Assembly (NCBI RefSeq): GCF_030691135.1
Contig: NZ_JAUYFA010000005.1
Location: 1-64,000 of the forward strand
Direction of reading: 5' to 3'
Source of the DNA: Phreatobacter sp.
Lineage (GTDB): Bacteria; Pseudomonadota; Alphaproteobacteria; Rhizobiales; Phreatobacteraceae
Length of the DNA stretch: 64,000 bases
Shown here: positions 24,951 to 34,754 of the stretch, in pieces
Layout of the letters: the number at the start of each line of letters is the position of its first letter
How positions within the stretch are numbered: the first letter of the stretch is position 1
The notes under the pieces: generated by a model
What the model was told of the DNA's origin: nothing
Databases searched by the model: none
What the model saw: only the letters and a program-made list of their open reading frames with translations
Position numbers and translations under genes: made by a program

Positions 24951-27377
24951 TCAGGCGGCCAGGACCGTCTCGATGCTGCGCGGCAGCTTGGCGAGCGGGG
25001 TGTCGAAGGCGATTCCGGTTCCGCCGTCATTGACCCAGATGACGCGGCCCTTGGCGGCAATGCCGTCCAGAACCAGCACGAGGGCGCTGCCCGGGGCAGC
25101 GTCGATCACCGCATCGAGCCGGGCGCCCTCACGGCTGATGTCGACGACCTCCACATCGAGCTGACGACCCTTGAGTTCGATCGTGCCGGGTTCACACAGG
25201 GTCGTGCGGCTGGTCCGGCGCCGTTCGGACAGGTCGGCGTTGACGCTGTCGAGGAAGCCCGCAACCGAATTCGCCAGGGCATCGGAGGCCTCCCCAAGCG
25301 ACTGGGCCGTGTTCATGACACGAGTCACCTCCCCGGTGGTGTCGGAAGCCGACGAGGCGACACCTTCCACATTGGCCGTCACGATCTGGCTGCCGTCTGC
25401 GGCACGCGCCACGTTCTGGGCGATCTCGCGGGTCGCCGCATCCTGTTCCTCGACCGCGGCTGCAATGGCAGCGTTCAGGGACGAGATGTCGGCGATGCGG
25501 ACCGCCATCGCGCCAATGGCACTGACCGCAGTATCGGTCGACGACTGGATGGCGAAGATCTGCGCGGCGATCTCGTCCGTGGCGCGCGCCGTCTGCGTGG
25601 CGAGGCTCTTCACCTCGCTCGCCACGACCGCGAAGCCGCGTCCTGCTTCGCCGGCACGGGCCGCCTCGATCGTGGCGTTGAGCGCCAGGAGGTTGGTCTG
25701 GTCGGCGATGCTGCGGATCAGTTCGACAACCCGGCCGATGGACTTGGCACCCTCGGCGAGGGTGGTCACGTCGTCATTGGTGGCGAGCGCCTGCTGGCGG
25801 ACCTCGTTGACGATGGCGCTGGCCTTGTGGGCCTGGCCGGCGATCTCACGGATCGAGACGCCGAGTTCTTCGGAGGCGGCAGCGATCGTCTGGGTGTTGC
25901 CGTTGGCGTCCGTCGAGGCGGAGCTGGCTCGCGTGGCCTGATCGAGCGTCGTCGCGGCGACACGGGACAGGACCGCCGCGGCCGACCGCATGGACGTGGT
26001 GCCGTTCGACAGATTGGAGATGACGCCGGACACCTCGCCTTTGAACTGCTCGACCAGCATTTCCATATTGGTCCGGCGGGCCATGTCGCGATCGCGTTGG
26101 CGGCGCGCCTGCGCCTCCAGCCTCTCGCGGCGGATGGCGTTTTCGCGAAACACGCCGACGGCACGCGACATCAGGCCGATCTCGTCGCCGCGATCGAGCC
26201 CCACGAGGGAGATGTCGTGCTTGCCGCGGGCGAGAGCCCCCATGTCGGCCACCAGAGCGACGATCGGCCGGGTCAACGTCTGGGCGACGAGATAGCCGAG
26301 CACGCCGACAGCCAGAAGGACGAGCAGGGCGATGACGATCAGGTTCTGGCGAAGCGCGTTGACGGGCGCCAGGGCCTCGCTTTCGGCCTGCGTGGCCGTG
26401 ACCGCCCAGCGCAGGTCGCCGAACTTGAACGGGACCGAAGCCACCAGGCTCGCCCCGTCCCGGTAGGTCATGTCGCCGCTGCCGGCCTGACCGCGCAGGG
26501 ACTGGGTGATAACAGGCGCCTGGACGCTGGTCTTCAGGATGTCGCTGGAACCGGTCGCGGTGAAACGGGAATTGGACCTCATCAGCCCGTCCTGTCCAAC
26601 GATGATCGCATCGCCGGTGGTGCCGAGACCATGGGGAGCGTTCATCACCGCGTTGATGCGGTCGACGGGCATCTGATAGGCGAAAACGCCGATCGTCTTG
26701 CCGTTCTCGTCGGTGATGGGCGTGGAAATGAACGAGGCGGGAACATTGTCGGACGGCGCATAGGCGCGGAAGTCGGTCACATGAACGGCACCGGCAGCCA
26801 GAGCGAGGCCGTTGCGGAAGGCGACGCCGAGATCGCTGTCGCGCCACTCGCCCGAAACGAGATTGGTCGCGTAATCACGCTCCTTGAACACGGAATAGAC
26901 GAGGTTGCCCGCCGTGTCGAAGACGAAGACGTCGTAATAGCCGCGCTCGCGCTGGAGACGATGGAACCAGGGGTGCAGCCGGGCGTGGTTGCGGGAATAG
27001 GCAGAACCGTCGCCGGCATCGGCGAGTTCGTCCTTCTTGCCGGTCGGATGAGGATTGGCGTCGATGTAGAGCCGCTGCAGACTGGCCTCGGCGTTCGGAC
27101 CCAGGTCGCGCCAGGACGAGGAAAAGCTGCGCACCGCATCGCGCGCCATGTCGCTCCCGGCAATGAGCAACGTGTCTTCGCGAATCGCGCTGAAATAGCT
27201 CTCGAGTGCCTTTTGGCGCTCGGTCGCCACTGCGACCATCGACTGCTGGATCATCGCGATCGAATTCGTGCGTGCCGCCATGAAAGACGATATGCCCATC
27301 ACGGCTGCCGTCGTCATTGCAGCCGCGACGACCAGCGCGGGGATCTTGACGCTCATGCGTATGCTGGCCAAGGTCAT
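24951..27377 (-). CDS. Methyl-accepting chemotaxis protein with C-terminal PilZ domain
   Basis: 808-residue chemoreceptor. One membrane helix (about 10-30) precedes a large periplasmic sensor of dCache type ([25 protein letters not shown] and the [19 protein letters not shown] region). A second helix (about 345-365) leads to HAMP and the signalling hairpin with [20 protein letters not shown]. Residues about 710-805 form a PilZ domain, with RRRTSR as the RxxxR element and [10 protein letters not shown] as the DxSxxG element, which together bind cyclic di-GMP. The gene is divergent from a diguanylate cyclase 147 bases away. This arrangement points to c-di-GMP input into chemotactic signalling. 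Confidence 0.87.
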   Translation of the reverse strand: MTLASIRMSVKIPALVVAAAMTTAAVMGISSFMAARTNSIAMIQQSMVAVATERQKALESYFSAIREDTLLIAGSDMARDAVRSFSSSWRDLGPNAEASLQRLYIDANPHPTGKKDELADAGDGSAYSRNHARLHPWFHRLQRERGYYDVFVFDTAGNLVYSVFKERDYATNLVSGEWRDSDLGVAFRNGLALAAGAVHVTDFRAYAPSDNVPASFISTPITDENGKTIGVFAYQMPVDRINAVMNAPHGLGTTGDAIIVGQDGLMRSNSRFTATGSSDILKTSVQAPVITQSLRGQAGSGDMTYRDGASLVASVPFKFGDLRWAVTATQAESEALAPVNALRQNLIVIALLVLLAVGVLGYLVAQTLTRPIVALVADMGALARGKHDISLVGLDRGDEIGLMSRAVGVFRENAIRRERLEAQARRQRDRDMARRTNMEMLVEQFKGEVSGVISNLSNGTTSMRSAAAVLSRVAATTLDQATRASSASTDANGNTQTIAAASEELGVSIREIAGQAHKASAIVNEVRQQALATNDDVTTLAEGAKSIGRVVELIRSIADQTNLLALNATIEAARAGEAGRGFAVVASEVKSLATQTARATDEIAAQIFAIQSSTDTAVSAIGAMAVRIADISSLNAAIAAAVEEQDAATREIAQNVARAADGSQIVTANVEGVASSASDTTGEVTRVMNTAQSLGEASDALANSVAGFLDSVNADLSERRRTSRTTLCEPGTIELKGRQLDVEVVDISREGARLDAVIDAAPGSALVLVLDGIAAKGRVIWVNDGGTGIAFDTPLAKLPRSIETVLAA

Positions 27378-27524
27378 GGGTCGGCACTCTCGATTGATCT
27401 CATCGCAATTTATCGATAGCGCTTAAATTTTTTGTAAATCGTGAGCCTAGATATTCCCTTGCGGCGTCAAGACCATCTAAAGTGACGTTAGGGCATTATT
27501 GTCGAAGTCCCCTCGCCGACGGAT

Positions 27525-28412
27525 GTGACAAATTTGATGCCGAAGAAGATGGACGGCATATTGCTGGTGACGCTCGCCTGGCTGGTCAGGATCGGCCTGT
27601 TCCGCAGCGTCATCGCGGTCACGGCCGTGTCCATCGCCCTGTCGCTGGCGTTCACGGGCCTGCATCTGCAGGTCTTCCTGGCCGAACCGGTACCTTACGA
27701 CCAATGGGTCTTTACAGCGATCGCCGTGCCGTCGATCGTCGCGCCGCTGGTCTCCTCGGCCGTCCTGTCTCTCGCCTACCGCCTCATAGCGGCGCAGACG
27801 GCCCTCGAACTTGCGGTGCGCACTGACCACCTGACCGGCATCGGCAATCGTCGGGCCTTCTTCGACCTCGCAGAGCGTGAGCTCGCGCGTTTCGTCCGCG
27901 GCGGGAAGTCCTTCAGCATCCTCATCGTCGACGTCGATCACTTCAAGACGCTGAACGACCGGCATGGCCATGCCGCGGGTGATGAGGCGCTCATTGCGAT
28001 CGCGACGCTGTGCGCGTCCATCCTCCGACGCTCCGACCTGTTCTGCCGGTGGGGAGGCGAGGAGTTCATCGCCCTGCTCCCCGATACGGAAATGGGCGAT
28101 GCCGTCAAGGTCGCCGAGAAACTCAGGACGGCGATGCACGGTCTGGTTCCGGCGAGCGGCCATGAATTGACCTGCAGCATCGGCGCCGCCACCAGTACGA
28201 CAGGCCGGCACAAGCTCGACGAGATCATCCGGGAGGCCGATCGGCAACTCTATCTGGCAAAGGCCCAGGGCCGCGACCGGACGATGCCGCAGCCGCCCGG
28301 CCTGCCCGCCCACCCTATGGCGGCCCGAGGCCGGTCGGCGATCGAGGGGAATGCAACCAGCAGGCGCGGCGGACCGGATCCCGTCCTCGACGGTGGCCTC
28401 CCCTCCGTCTAG
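27525..28412 (+). CDS. Membrane diguanylate cyclase (GGDEF domain)
   Basis: 295-residue protein with two predicted membrane helices (about residues 12-50 and 62-88), then a GGDEF domain (about 95-255). The active loop is WGGEEF. An inhibitory I-site RRSD sits five residues before it, so product inhibition is expected. LTGIGNRRAFFDL and VDVDHFKTLNDRHGHAAGDE mark substrate and metal binding. The predicted start is GTG 27525; ATG 27537 is a good alternative. It makes cyclic di-GMP and is divergent from the MCP-PilZ gene, a likely local receptor for that signal. Confidence 0.9.
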   Translation: MTNLMPKKMDGILLVTLAWLVRIGLFRSVIAVTAVSIALSLAFTGLHLQVFLAEPVPYDQWVFTAIAVPSIVAPLVSSAVLSLAYRLIAAQTALELAVRTDHLTGIGNRRAFFDLAERELARFVRGGKSFSILIVDVDHFKTLNDRHGHAAGDEALIAIATLCASILRRSDLFCRWGGEEFIALLPDTEMGDAVKVAEKLRTAMHGLVPASGHELTCSIGAATSTTGRHKLDEIIREADRQLYLAKAQGRDRTMPQPPGLPAHPMAARGRSAIEGNATSRRGGPDPVLDGGLPSV

Positions 28413-28481
28413 TGCCGGCTCCGCGGCGCGCTTGATCCGCAACAAAGCAGGCACGACGTGGATCTGGGAGGAGAGAGCGTC

Positions 28482-29723
28482 ATGCACCCGCCCTCCCCCG
28501 CAACTCCGCCCGCCGGCAAGCTCGCGCGCGAGCTGACCCTCGCGCACGCTGTGCTCTACGGCCTCGGCATCACGATAGGCGCCGGCATCTACGTGCTGGT
28601 CGGCCTCGCGGCCGGCCGCAGCGGCATGCATGCGCCCCTCGCCTTTGTGCTGGCGGCACTGGTGATGGGCTTTTCGGCTGCCACCTTCGCCGAACTCGGC
28701 ACCCGCATGCCGGTCGCGGCCAGCGAGGCGGCCTATGTCGAGGAAGCCTTCCGGCGGCGACGCCTCGCACTGGCTGTCGGCTTGCTCAGTGTCGCGACCT
28801 CGGTGGTCTCGGCGGCCACGATCAGTTCCGGCGCCGCCGGTTATATCGCCGTCTTCCTGCCTCTCCCCGGGCCTGTCCTGATCGCCGGAGCGATCCTCGT
28901 CATGGGCGCCATCGCCATGCGCTCCACGGTGCAGTCGGTCAGCTTCGCCGGAGTGATGACCATCGTCGAGGTGGCGGGGCTCGCCGTCATCGTGGCTGCC
29001 GGTATGACGCACCCAGACGTCGTCACGCGGCTGCCTGAAATGACCGCCGATCTCGGCAGCGGCCTCGTCTGGGCCGGCATCAGTTCGACGGCGCTGCTCG
29101 CCGTCTTCGCCTTCATCGGGTTCGAGCATCTCGTCAACATTTCCGAGGAGATGAAGGACCAGCGGCGGACCCTGCCGCGCGCCCTGTTCGCGACGCTGGG
29201 CCTGAGCGCGGTTCTCTATGCGCTGGTCGTCTGGATCGCGGTCGTCGCCGTGCCGCCGCAGGAACTGGCGGCCTCGGGCGCGCCGCTGGCGCTCGTCTTC
29301 GAGCGGCTGACCGGCTGGCCCTTCGCCGTCATGAGCGCGGTGGCGGTTGCGGCGACCCTCAACGGGGTGATCGTCAACATGATCATCATTGCCCGCGTCT
29401 TTTACGGGCTCGCCGACCGCGGACAATTGCCCGCGGCTCTCGCGCGCGTCCACCCCCGCAGCCAAGCCCCGGTGATGGCGACGGCGGTCGGTGTCGCCCT
29501 TATCCTGGTCCTGGCCCTCGCCATTCCGCTCGCCGGGCTCGCGGATCTCGCCTCCAAGGGCACGATCCTGATCTTCGTCATCGTCAATGTCGCGCTCGTC
29601 CGCATCAAGCTGCGCGAGGAGCGACCGCCGGAAGGCGTCTTCGTCTGCCCAATCTGGGTTCCGGTCTGCGGCGTCCTCGCCAATCTCGGTCTGCTCGCCG
29701 CCGATTTCGCCGCACGATCGTGA
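28482..29723 (+). CDS. APC-superfamily amino acid permease
   Basis: 413-residue integral membrane protein with about 12 hydrophobic segments. The first segment carries the APC signature GLGITIGAGIYVLVGLAAG (residues about 27-45), where the unwound GAGI loop binds the amino group of the substrate. FAFIGFEHLVNISEEMKD near residue 220 is also characteristic. ATG 28482 has GGGAGGAGAG about 8 bases upstream; GTG 28458 is an unlikely alternative. Length is slightly short for the family. It lies 69 bases after the diguanylate cyclase, on the same strand, with no known functional link. The substrate is not readable. Confidence 0.87.
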   Translation: MHPPSPATPPAGKLARELTLAHAVLYGLGITIGAGIYVLVGLAAGRSGMHAPLAFVLAALVMGFSAATFAELGTRMPVAASEAAYVEEAFRRRRLALAVGLLSVATSVVSAATISSGAAGYIAVFLPLPGPVLIAGAILVMGAIAMRSTVQSVSFAGVMTIVEVAGLAVIVAAGMTHPDVVTRLPEMTADLGSGLVWAGISSTALLAVFAFIGFEHLVNISEEMKDQRRTLPRALFATLGLSAVLYALVVWIAVVAVPPQELAASGAPLALVFERLTGWPFAVMSAVAVAATLNGVIVNMIIIARVFYGLADRGQLPAALARVHPRSQAPVMATAVGVALILVLALAIPLAGLADLASKGTILIFVIVNVALVRIKLREERPPEGVFVCPIWVPVCGVLANLGLLAADFAARS

Positions 29724-29735
29724 CGAGGATCCGTC

Positions 29736-31010
29736 TCAGCCGAGGACGTGGCGTCCGCCGTCGACGGGGATGACCGTGCCGGTGATGCGGCGCGCCGCAT
29801 CGCTGACGAGGAAGCGGGCGAGCGCGCCGACATCGGCGATGTCGGCCAGGTGGCGCTGCGGCGCGACGGCCGCCTCGCGCGCCATCAGTTCGTCGAAGCG
29901 GTCGATGCCGCTGGCTGCGCGGGTGCGGATCGGGCCCGGCGAGATCGCGTGGACACGAATGTCATGCGGACCGAGTTCGGCCGCGAGATAGCGGACGCTG
30001 CTCTCCAGCGCAGCCTTGACCGGTCCCATCAGATTGTAGTGCTCGACCACCCGCGACGACCCGTAGAAGGTCACGGTCAGGAGGGTGCCTCCCTCGCTCA
30101 TCAGCGGCTCGGCGAGACGCGCCATGCGCAGAAAGGAATGGCAGGAAACGTCCATCGCGGTGGCGAAACCTGCGGCCGACGTATCGGTCAGCCGACCGTG
30201 AAGGTCCTCGCGCGGTGCATAGGCGATGGAATGGAGCACGAAGTCGAGGCGCCCCCATGCCTTCGCCACAGACGCGAAGGTCTCTTCCAGCTGGCCCGGC
30301 TCGCGCACGTCGCAGGGCAGGACGAGGCTGCACCCCAGTTGCTCGGCAAGGGGGCGCACATGCGGCTGCGCCTTGTCGTTCAGATAGGTGACGGCGAGCT
30401 CGGCGCCGGCCTGGCGCATGGCGCGGGCGCAGCCATAGGCGATCGACTGATCGTTGGCGATGCCGATGACGAGGCCCCGCTTGCCAGTGAGGTCCTGCGG
30501 GTCGGGACCGCCGTCATGGAGCGCGACGCTCGGCAGGGCGACGCGTGGCCGGACGACCTTTTCCGTCGGGGCCTTCACATGAGCGCGGCCCTCGACGACG
30601 GTCTCTCCGAACTGATTGGTCAACTGGCAGTCGAAGACGGCGACGACCTTGTCGGCGTGCTTCTCGACGAGCGTGACGCGTGCCGTCACCGCGTCGCCGA
30701 GCTTCACCGGACGCCGAAACTTCAGCTCCTGGCCGAGATAGATCGTGCCGGGGCCGGGCAGCACGGTGCCGAGAACGGCGGACACCAGGGCGCCGCCCCA
30801 CATGCCGTGGGCGATGACCTCATGGAACATGTCGGTCTCGGCATAGGCCGGGTCGAGATGCGCCGGGTTCACATCCCCCGAGACGATGGCGAAAAGCGCG
30901 ATATCACGCTGGGTCAGCACGCGCGACAGGCTGGCGGCGTCGCCGATTTCCAGTTCGTCGAAGGTGCGGTTTTCGATGAGGGCATGATCGGATACGGGCG
31001 GCATGGTCAT
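29736..31010 (-). CDS. MaoC (R)-hydratase / FabI-type enoyl reductase fusion
   Basis: 424-residue fusion. Residues about 12-155 are a MaoC/PhaJ-type hotdog hydratase with the hydratase-2 site GDVNPAHLD (Asp46, Asn48, His51) and AHGMWGG. Residues about 172-424 are a FabI-like short-chain dehydrogenase: GIANDQSIAYGCARA cofactor loop, LHSIAYAPRE, and the YNLMGPVKAAL active-site block with Tyr and Lys, then ISPGPIRTRAASGI. Each half looks complete. ATG 31010 lies 4 bases past the PhaC stop; ATG 31031, inside phaC, is an alternative. Linked chemistry would be hydration and reduction of enoyl thioesters, tying fatty-acid intermediates to 3-hydroxyacyl-CoA for the neighbouring PhaC. Confidence 0.85.
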   Translation of the reverse strand: MTMPPVSDHALIENRTFDELEIGDAASLSRVLTQRDIALFAIVSGDVNPAHLDPAYAETDMFHEVIAHGMWGGALVSAVLGTVLPGPGTIYLGQELKFRRPVKLGDAVTARVTLVEKHADKVVAVFDCQLTNQFGETVVEGRAHVKAPTEKVVRPRVALPSVALHDGGPDPQDLTGKRGLVIGIANDQSIAYGCARAMRQAGAELAVTYLNDKAQPHVRPLAEQLGCSLVLPCDVREPGQLEETFASVAKAWGRLDFVLHSIAYAPREDLHGRLTDTSAAGFATAMDVSCHSFLRMARLAEPLMSEGGTLLTVTFYGSSRVVEHYNLMGPVKAALESSVRYLAAELGPHDIRVHAISPGPIRTRAASGIDRFDELMAREAAVAPQRHLADIADVGALARFLVSDAARRITGTVIPVDGGRHVLG

Positions 31011-31014
31011 GTTT

Positions 31015-32805
31015 TCAGCGGCCGAAGACATAGGTACCGGGAGCCGGCATCAGGGCTGGGTAGCCCTTGTCGGGCGCGCCGATGGCCGGCGGCGCGACGA
31101 GCGTCTCAGACCCGCGCTCGGCGAGCCAGCCGAACCATTCCGGCCACCAGGAGCCGGCACGCGGTTCATGGTGCGCAATCCAGGCATCCGGACTGACATA
31201 GGGCTCGCCGGGACGGCGCGTGGCGATGCGGTGCCGGCGGTTCCTGTGGCCCGGCTCCGAGACGATGCCGGCATTGTGGCCCCCGCTGGTCAGGACGAAG
31301 GTCGTCTCGGCATCGGTGAACAGCTGGATCTTGTACACCGAGCGCCAGGGCGCGATGTGATCGGTTTCGGTCCCGACGACGAAGAGCGGACAGCGGATGT
31401 CCTTAAGCGCCACGGTGGCGCCATCGACGGCGAAGCGGCCGGCGGTGAGGCGGTTCTCGAGGAAGAGGCCGCGCAGATATTCCGAGTGCATGCGATAGGG
31501 CAGGCGCGTCTGATCGGCATTCCAGGCGGTGAGATCGGATTCCAGCGCCTGTTCGCCCAGCCAGTAGGCCTTGATGGCCTGTGCCCAGACGAGGTCGTCG
31601 GAGCGCAGGGAGCGGAAGGCCGCTCCCATCTGGTCGGTCTGGAGCACGCCCTGCCCCCACATCAGGTCCTCGAGCGCGGTCACCTGGCTCTCGTCGATGA
31701 ACATCATGAGCTCGCCGGCCTCGCTGAAATCCACCTGAGCGGCGAGAAGGGTGACGCTGGCGAAGGGCGACTTGCCCTCGCGGGCAGCGACGGCCGCAGC
31801 GATGGCGAGCATGGTCCCGCCGAGACAATAGCCGCAGGCATGCACGGGCGTGTCTGGCACGATGGCTTCGACGACCTGCAGCGCCTCGAGAAGGCCGCGG
31901 CGGCGATAGTCGTCGAAGACGTTGTCGCGGTCCTCGGCCGTCGGGTTCTTCCACGACATGACGAAGACAGTGTGGCCCTGCTGCACGAGATGGCGGATCA
32001 GCGACCGGTCGGGCGCGAGATCCAGGATGTAGTATTTCATGATCCAGGCCGGAACGATCAGGACGGGCTCGCGTCTGACCTCGGCGGTCGCAGGCGCATA
32101 CTGGATCAGTTCCATCAACGCGTTGCGGTACACGACCGTGCCCGGCGTCGCGGCGGTGTCGATCCCCACGCGAATGGTTGCCGCGGCCGTCTCGCCCGAG
32201 GCGCTGCGCACAAGTTCATCCTTCAGTGCCTTCGCTCCGCGGACGAGGTTGGCGCCGTTCTCGACGCGGGTCTTGCGCAGGACCTCGGGGTTGGTGGCCG
32301 GCCAGTGGGCGGGCGATGCGATGGCCATGGCCTGGCGCATCATGAAGCCGACGCGGCGGGCATTGCCGGGCTGCATGCCGGGGACCGGCTCGGTGGACTT
32401 GGCGACGATCCGCTCGGCGGCGAGGAAGCCGTCGCGCCAGGCCCGGAAAGGCTGGTTCTGCCAACCGGGATCGACGAAGCGGTGATCGACAGGGCTGGCC
32501 TCGTCCGGGCCGCCGGCGACGACCGGCTGGCTGAGATTCGCCAGCTCGCGTGCAGCCTCCAGCGCGATCTCGATCCGCCGGCCGGGAGCGATGGTCATGT
32601 GCCAGGCCCAGTCGAGCCAGGCCGAAGCCATCGAATAGGCCGAGACGCCCCCGGACGCATGTGCCGCGAGCGCCCGGAGCGACTGGTCGAACGTCGCAAG
32701 CGCCGACAGGGCGGGAGGTCCAGTGGAGGCAGCGGCCGGCGGCACCGTGGCCGAAGGCAAGGATGGCGGGATGGCCGGTGCGGTGCCGCTCGTGGTCTCG
32801 GTCAT
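31015..32805 (-). CDS. phaC: Poly(3-hydroxyalkanoate) synthase
   Basis: 596-residue class I-type polymerase. It joins (R)-3-hydroxyacyl-CoA units into polyester on storage granules. The lipase-like box is GYCLGG (325-330) with nucleophile Cys327, the charge-relay Asp is in GTETDHIAPW and the His in TSGGHNAGIV. PAWIMKYYILDL and HTVFVMSWKNPT are typical PhaC strands. The first 40 residues are rich in Ala, Pro and Ser and probably disordered. GAGGAAAA precedes the ATG. It is translationally close to the MaoC-FabI gene. No phasin or PhaR gene is visible nearby. Confidence 0.9.
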   Translation of the reverse strand: MTETTSGTAPAIPPSLPSATVPPAAASTGPPALSALATFDQSLRALAAHASGGVSAYSMASAWLDWAWHMTIAPGRRIEIALEAARELANLSQPVVAGGPDEASPVDHRFVDPGWQNQPFRAWRDGFLAAERIVAKSTEPVPGMQPGNARRVGFMMRQAMAIASPAHWPATNPEVLRKTRVENGANLVRGAKALKDELVRSASGETAAATIRVGIDTAATPGTVVYRNALMELIQYAPATAEVRREPVLIVPAWIMKYYILDLAPDRSLIRHLVQQGHTVFVMSWKNPTAEDRDNVFDDYRRRGLLEALQVVEAIVPDTPVHACGYCLGGTMLAIAAAVAAREGKSPFASVTLLAAQVDFSEAGELMMFIDESQVTALEDLMWGQGVLQTDQMGAAFRSLRSDDLVWAQAIKAYWLGEQALESDLTAWNADQTRLPYRMHSEYLRGLFLENRLTAGRFAVDGATVALKDIRCPLFVVGTETDHIAPWRSVYKIQLFTDAETTFVLTSGGHNAGIVSEPGHRNRRHRIATRRPGEPYVSPDAWIAHHEPRAGSWWPEWFGWLAERGSETLVAPPAIGAPDKGYPALMPAPGTYVFGR

Positions 32806-33026
32806 GGTCGGGTTTTCCTCGGGTTGTCCGCGGCACTAGACCCGCCATGTGACAAACACATCGCGACCTGGTGGTCCGAGCCGCCGATCGGCGTCCCGGA
32901 GCCTTCGTGTTTGCGCCAGATCAATCATTTCAGGGACTTCGACCCCGCGAGAGGCGCTGGCGGCCCATCATCGCAACGTCATGGTCGCGGCAACATGCGA
33001 GGGCCGCGGAGCCCCAGTCAGCCGGT

Positions 33027-33314
33027 CTACCGGGCCCCCGGCGCCTTGTTGGGGCGGTCCATCAGATCGTCCCGGGGGCCGCCGGGCTGGCTTTCGACAT
33101 AGTCGTCGCGACCGCCCTTGGCGACGATCTCCTCCCGGGCTGCCAACAGGTCGTGAAGGCGCCCTTCCTGCGTCGAGAGCATGTCCGCCAGACGCTCCTC
33201 CGTCGCGCTGCCGGCGGCGCTCGCAGCACGCTCGCTGATGTCCCTGAGGTCGGCGCGCAACCGCTCGATCATCTGGTCGATCTCGGCGAGGTGGTAGACT
33301 GAGGCGGAAGCCAT
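33027..33314 (-). CDS. Small coiled-coil hypothetical protein
   Basis: 95-residue soluble protein of unknown function. Residues about 8-68 are strongly helical with a charged heptad pattern (EIDQMIERLRADLRDISERA, then LHDLLAAREEI), suggesting a coiled coil. The tail is polar and proline/glycine-rich. Coding potential is supported by amino-acid composition and isolation, not by a known family. The ribosome site is weak. It could be a short structural or regulatory protein. Confidence 0.45.
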   Translation of the reverse strand: MASASVYHLAEIDQMIERLRADLRDISERAASAAGSATEERLADMLSTQEGRLHDLLAAREEIVAKGGRDDYVESQPGGPRDDLMDRPNKAPGAR

Positions 33315-33502
33315 GCAGGGAGCTTTGGGTCGGAGTTGCGCTGACAGTCGGTAACCCGTAGGCCCGGATATGGTTCCAAAACGGAGCGGCAGGACAGGAC
33401 GGCGCGTCGGCGATCAAGGGCGTAACTTATGGCTGCGTTCACCCGCTGCGGGACGGCGAGGCTAGCTTCGCGAGGCCGGCGCGGCGGTTCGATCGGGACA
33501 CG

Positions 33503-33862
33503 CTATTGTTTGGCGGGACGGCCGGAAACAGCCTCCGGCGGTCCGGCCGTCCCGGCGAGAGCCGGTTCGGGTGCCGGGAGCTTGGCCGGACTGATTCCAG
33601 GCTTGCGGCCGCGCCGCTGCGGCTTGTCACTCACCGGGCGCAGGAGGAGTTGCGGCATGGCGAAGGTCCTGTCGCCCAACCGGCAGAGCGCATCGCCGTT
33701 GCCCTCGTAGCCGACGACCTGCATCGGCGCGCCGCCCGAGCGGACCTGGACCCAATCGCCGGCATCGTAACGGCGATCCCGCATCGCGGGGGCGATCAAG
33801 GTCTTCGGCGGCGGGTCGCGCGGTTTTTGATTCAAGCTCATGGAAAGACGTCTGCCCTTCAT
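33503..33862 (-). CDS. YodC-like DUF2158 small protein
   Basis: 119-residue protein. Residues about 34-76 match the small DUF2158/YodC pattern: GDWVQVRSGGAPMQVVGYEG, then a Cys (LCRLGDRTFAMPQLLLRPV) where the family usually has CxWF. The remainder is a basic, proline-rich tail (RRGRKPGISPAKLPAPEPAL) of unknown role. The start is ATG 33862, with ATG 33841 an equally possible choice; neither has a strong ribosome site. Function of the family is not established. Confidence 0.5.
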   Translation of the reverse strand: MKGRRLSMSLNQKPRDPPPKTLIAPAMRDRRYDAGDWVQVRSGGAPMQVVGYEGNGDALCRLGDRTFAMPQLLLRPVSDKPQRRGRKPGISPAKLPAPEPALAGTAGPPEAVSGRPAKQ

Positions 33863-34187
33863 CCGTGCCGGCTGAACTCACCCCGGAAGGTCCGGAACCC
33901 GGGGGCGTCGGAACCGCGTGGGGACCGCCGCCCGCCCCCTCCGTGACCCCGACGCGCCGCGTCGGCGCAATGTCTTGAAACGTCTCGCGGCAATCTCGTG
34001 GATGGCATCGGGCGCATCGGCCGTCACGAACCCCCCGGTTTCGCGGCAGCGTGCCTGGACAACTGTTCGGGCCCGTGGACGTTCCTAAACGCGATTCTCG
34101 CGTGCGACGGGGCGGCGGAGGCCCCGGTGCCACCCTGACCCGGAGGATGTCTTTGCCCCCGTGTCAGGATCGTCGGTCGCGGGGATG
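33863..34187. other. 325-base stretch without a supported gene
   Basis: Lies between the DUF2158-like gene and the glycine-zipper gene, both on the minus strand. I see no convincing coding frame, RNA gene or strong hairpin here. Confidence 0.4.
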
Positions 34188-34736
34188 TCAGGACGCGCGG
34201 CCCTGCCAGCCTTCGCTCCGCCAGGTCTGCGAACGCTCGTTGACGTCATAGGCGCCCTCGTCGAGCAACTGGCGGATCCGGGCGGGATCGCCATTGCGAA
34301 CGCGGACCGTCACGACGGTGCCGCCGCGGCGCAGGCCCTCGGCATAGCCATGCGCGTCGTCCTCGGACAGGCCGGAGCCCACGAGTGCACCGACGAGGCC
34401 GCCGGCAACGCCACCGGCGCCGGCACCGACGAGCGTCGCGGCGAGCCAGCCGGCTGCGACCACCGGGCCGAGGCCCGGAATGGCGAGGAGCCCCATGCCG
34501 GCGAGCAGACCTGCGGCACCACCTGCGACGGCGCCCATGGTGGCACCGGTGCCGGCACCAGTGCCTTCATCGGCCGCCTCGTTGTGTGAATAGTTCCGGT
34601 AGGACGACCGCTCCATCGTCGTGTCGTTCGACATGACGGACACATCGCGATCGGCGATGCCCTCTCGCCTCACCCGATCGATGGCGTTGGAGGCGGCGGC
34701 ATAGGTGTCGAAGATTGCCGTGACTGATTGATCCAT
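34188..34736 (-). CDS. Glycine-zipper general stress-type protein
   Basis: 182-residue protein. The N-terminal 40 residues (SVTAIFDTYAAASNAIDRV, then GIADRDVSVMSND) resemble the YflT/general stress protein 17M domain. A long Gly/Ala-rich segment (about 60-130) has repeated GAGTGATMGAVAGGAAG and VGAGAGGVAGGLVGALVG patterns typical of glycine-zipper membrane-associating helices. The C-terminal part (GTVVTVRV, ARIRQLLDEGAYDVNER) suggests a compact sensor-like fold. AAGGAAG is 6 bases before the ATG. It sits 18 bases from the secreted protein gene upstream, so the pair is probably co-transcribed, perhaps under envelope or osmotic stress. Confidence 0.7.
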   Translation of the reverse strand: MDQSVTAIFDTYAAASNAIDRVRREGIADRDVSVMSNDTTMERSSYRNYSHNEAADEGTGAGTGATMGAVAGGAAGLLAGMGLLAIPGLGPVVAAGWLAATLVGAGAGGVAGGLVGALVGSGLSEDDAHGYAEGLRRGGTVVTVRVRNGDPARIRQLLDEGAYDVNERSQTWRSEGWQGRAS

Positions 34737-34754
34737 GAGTTTCTTCCTTGCTGT

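Noticed and set aside
13900..25760. Similar stretches in the two chemoreceptor genes (near 13900-14200 and 25500-25760) as a DNA repeat
   Set aside because: The likeness is the conserved signalling hairpin of two paralogous receptors, not a repeated element.
24918..29465. Long antisense frames opposite the MCP-PilZ, cyclase and permease genes
   Set aside because: Low-complexity Gly/Arg/Asp-rich shadows with no start-site or domain support.
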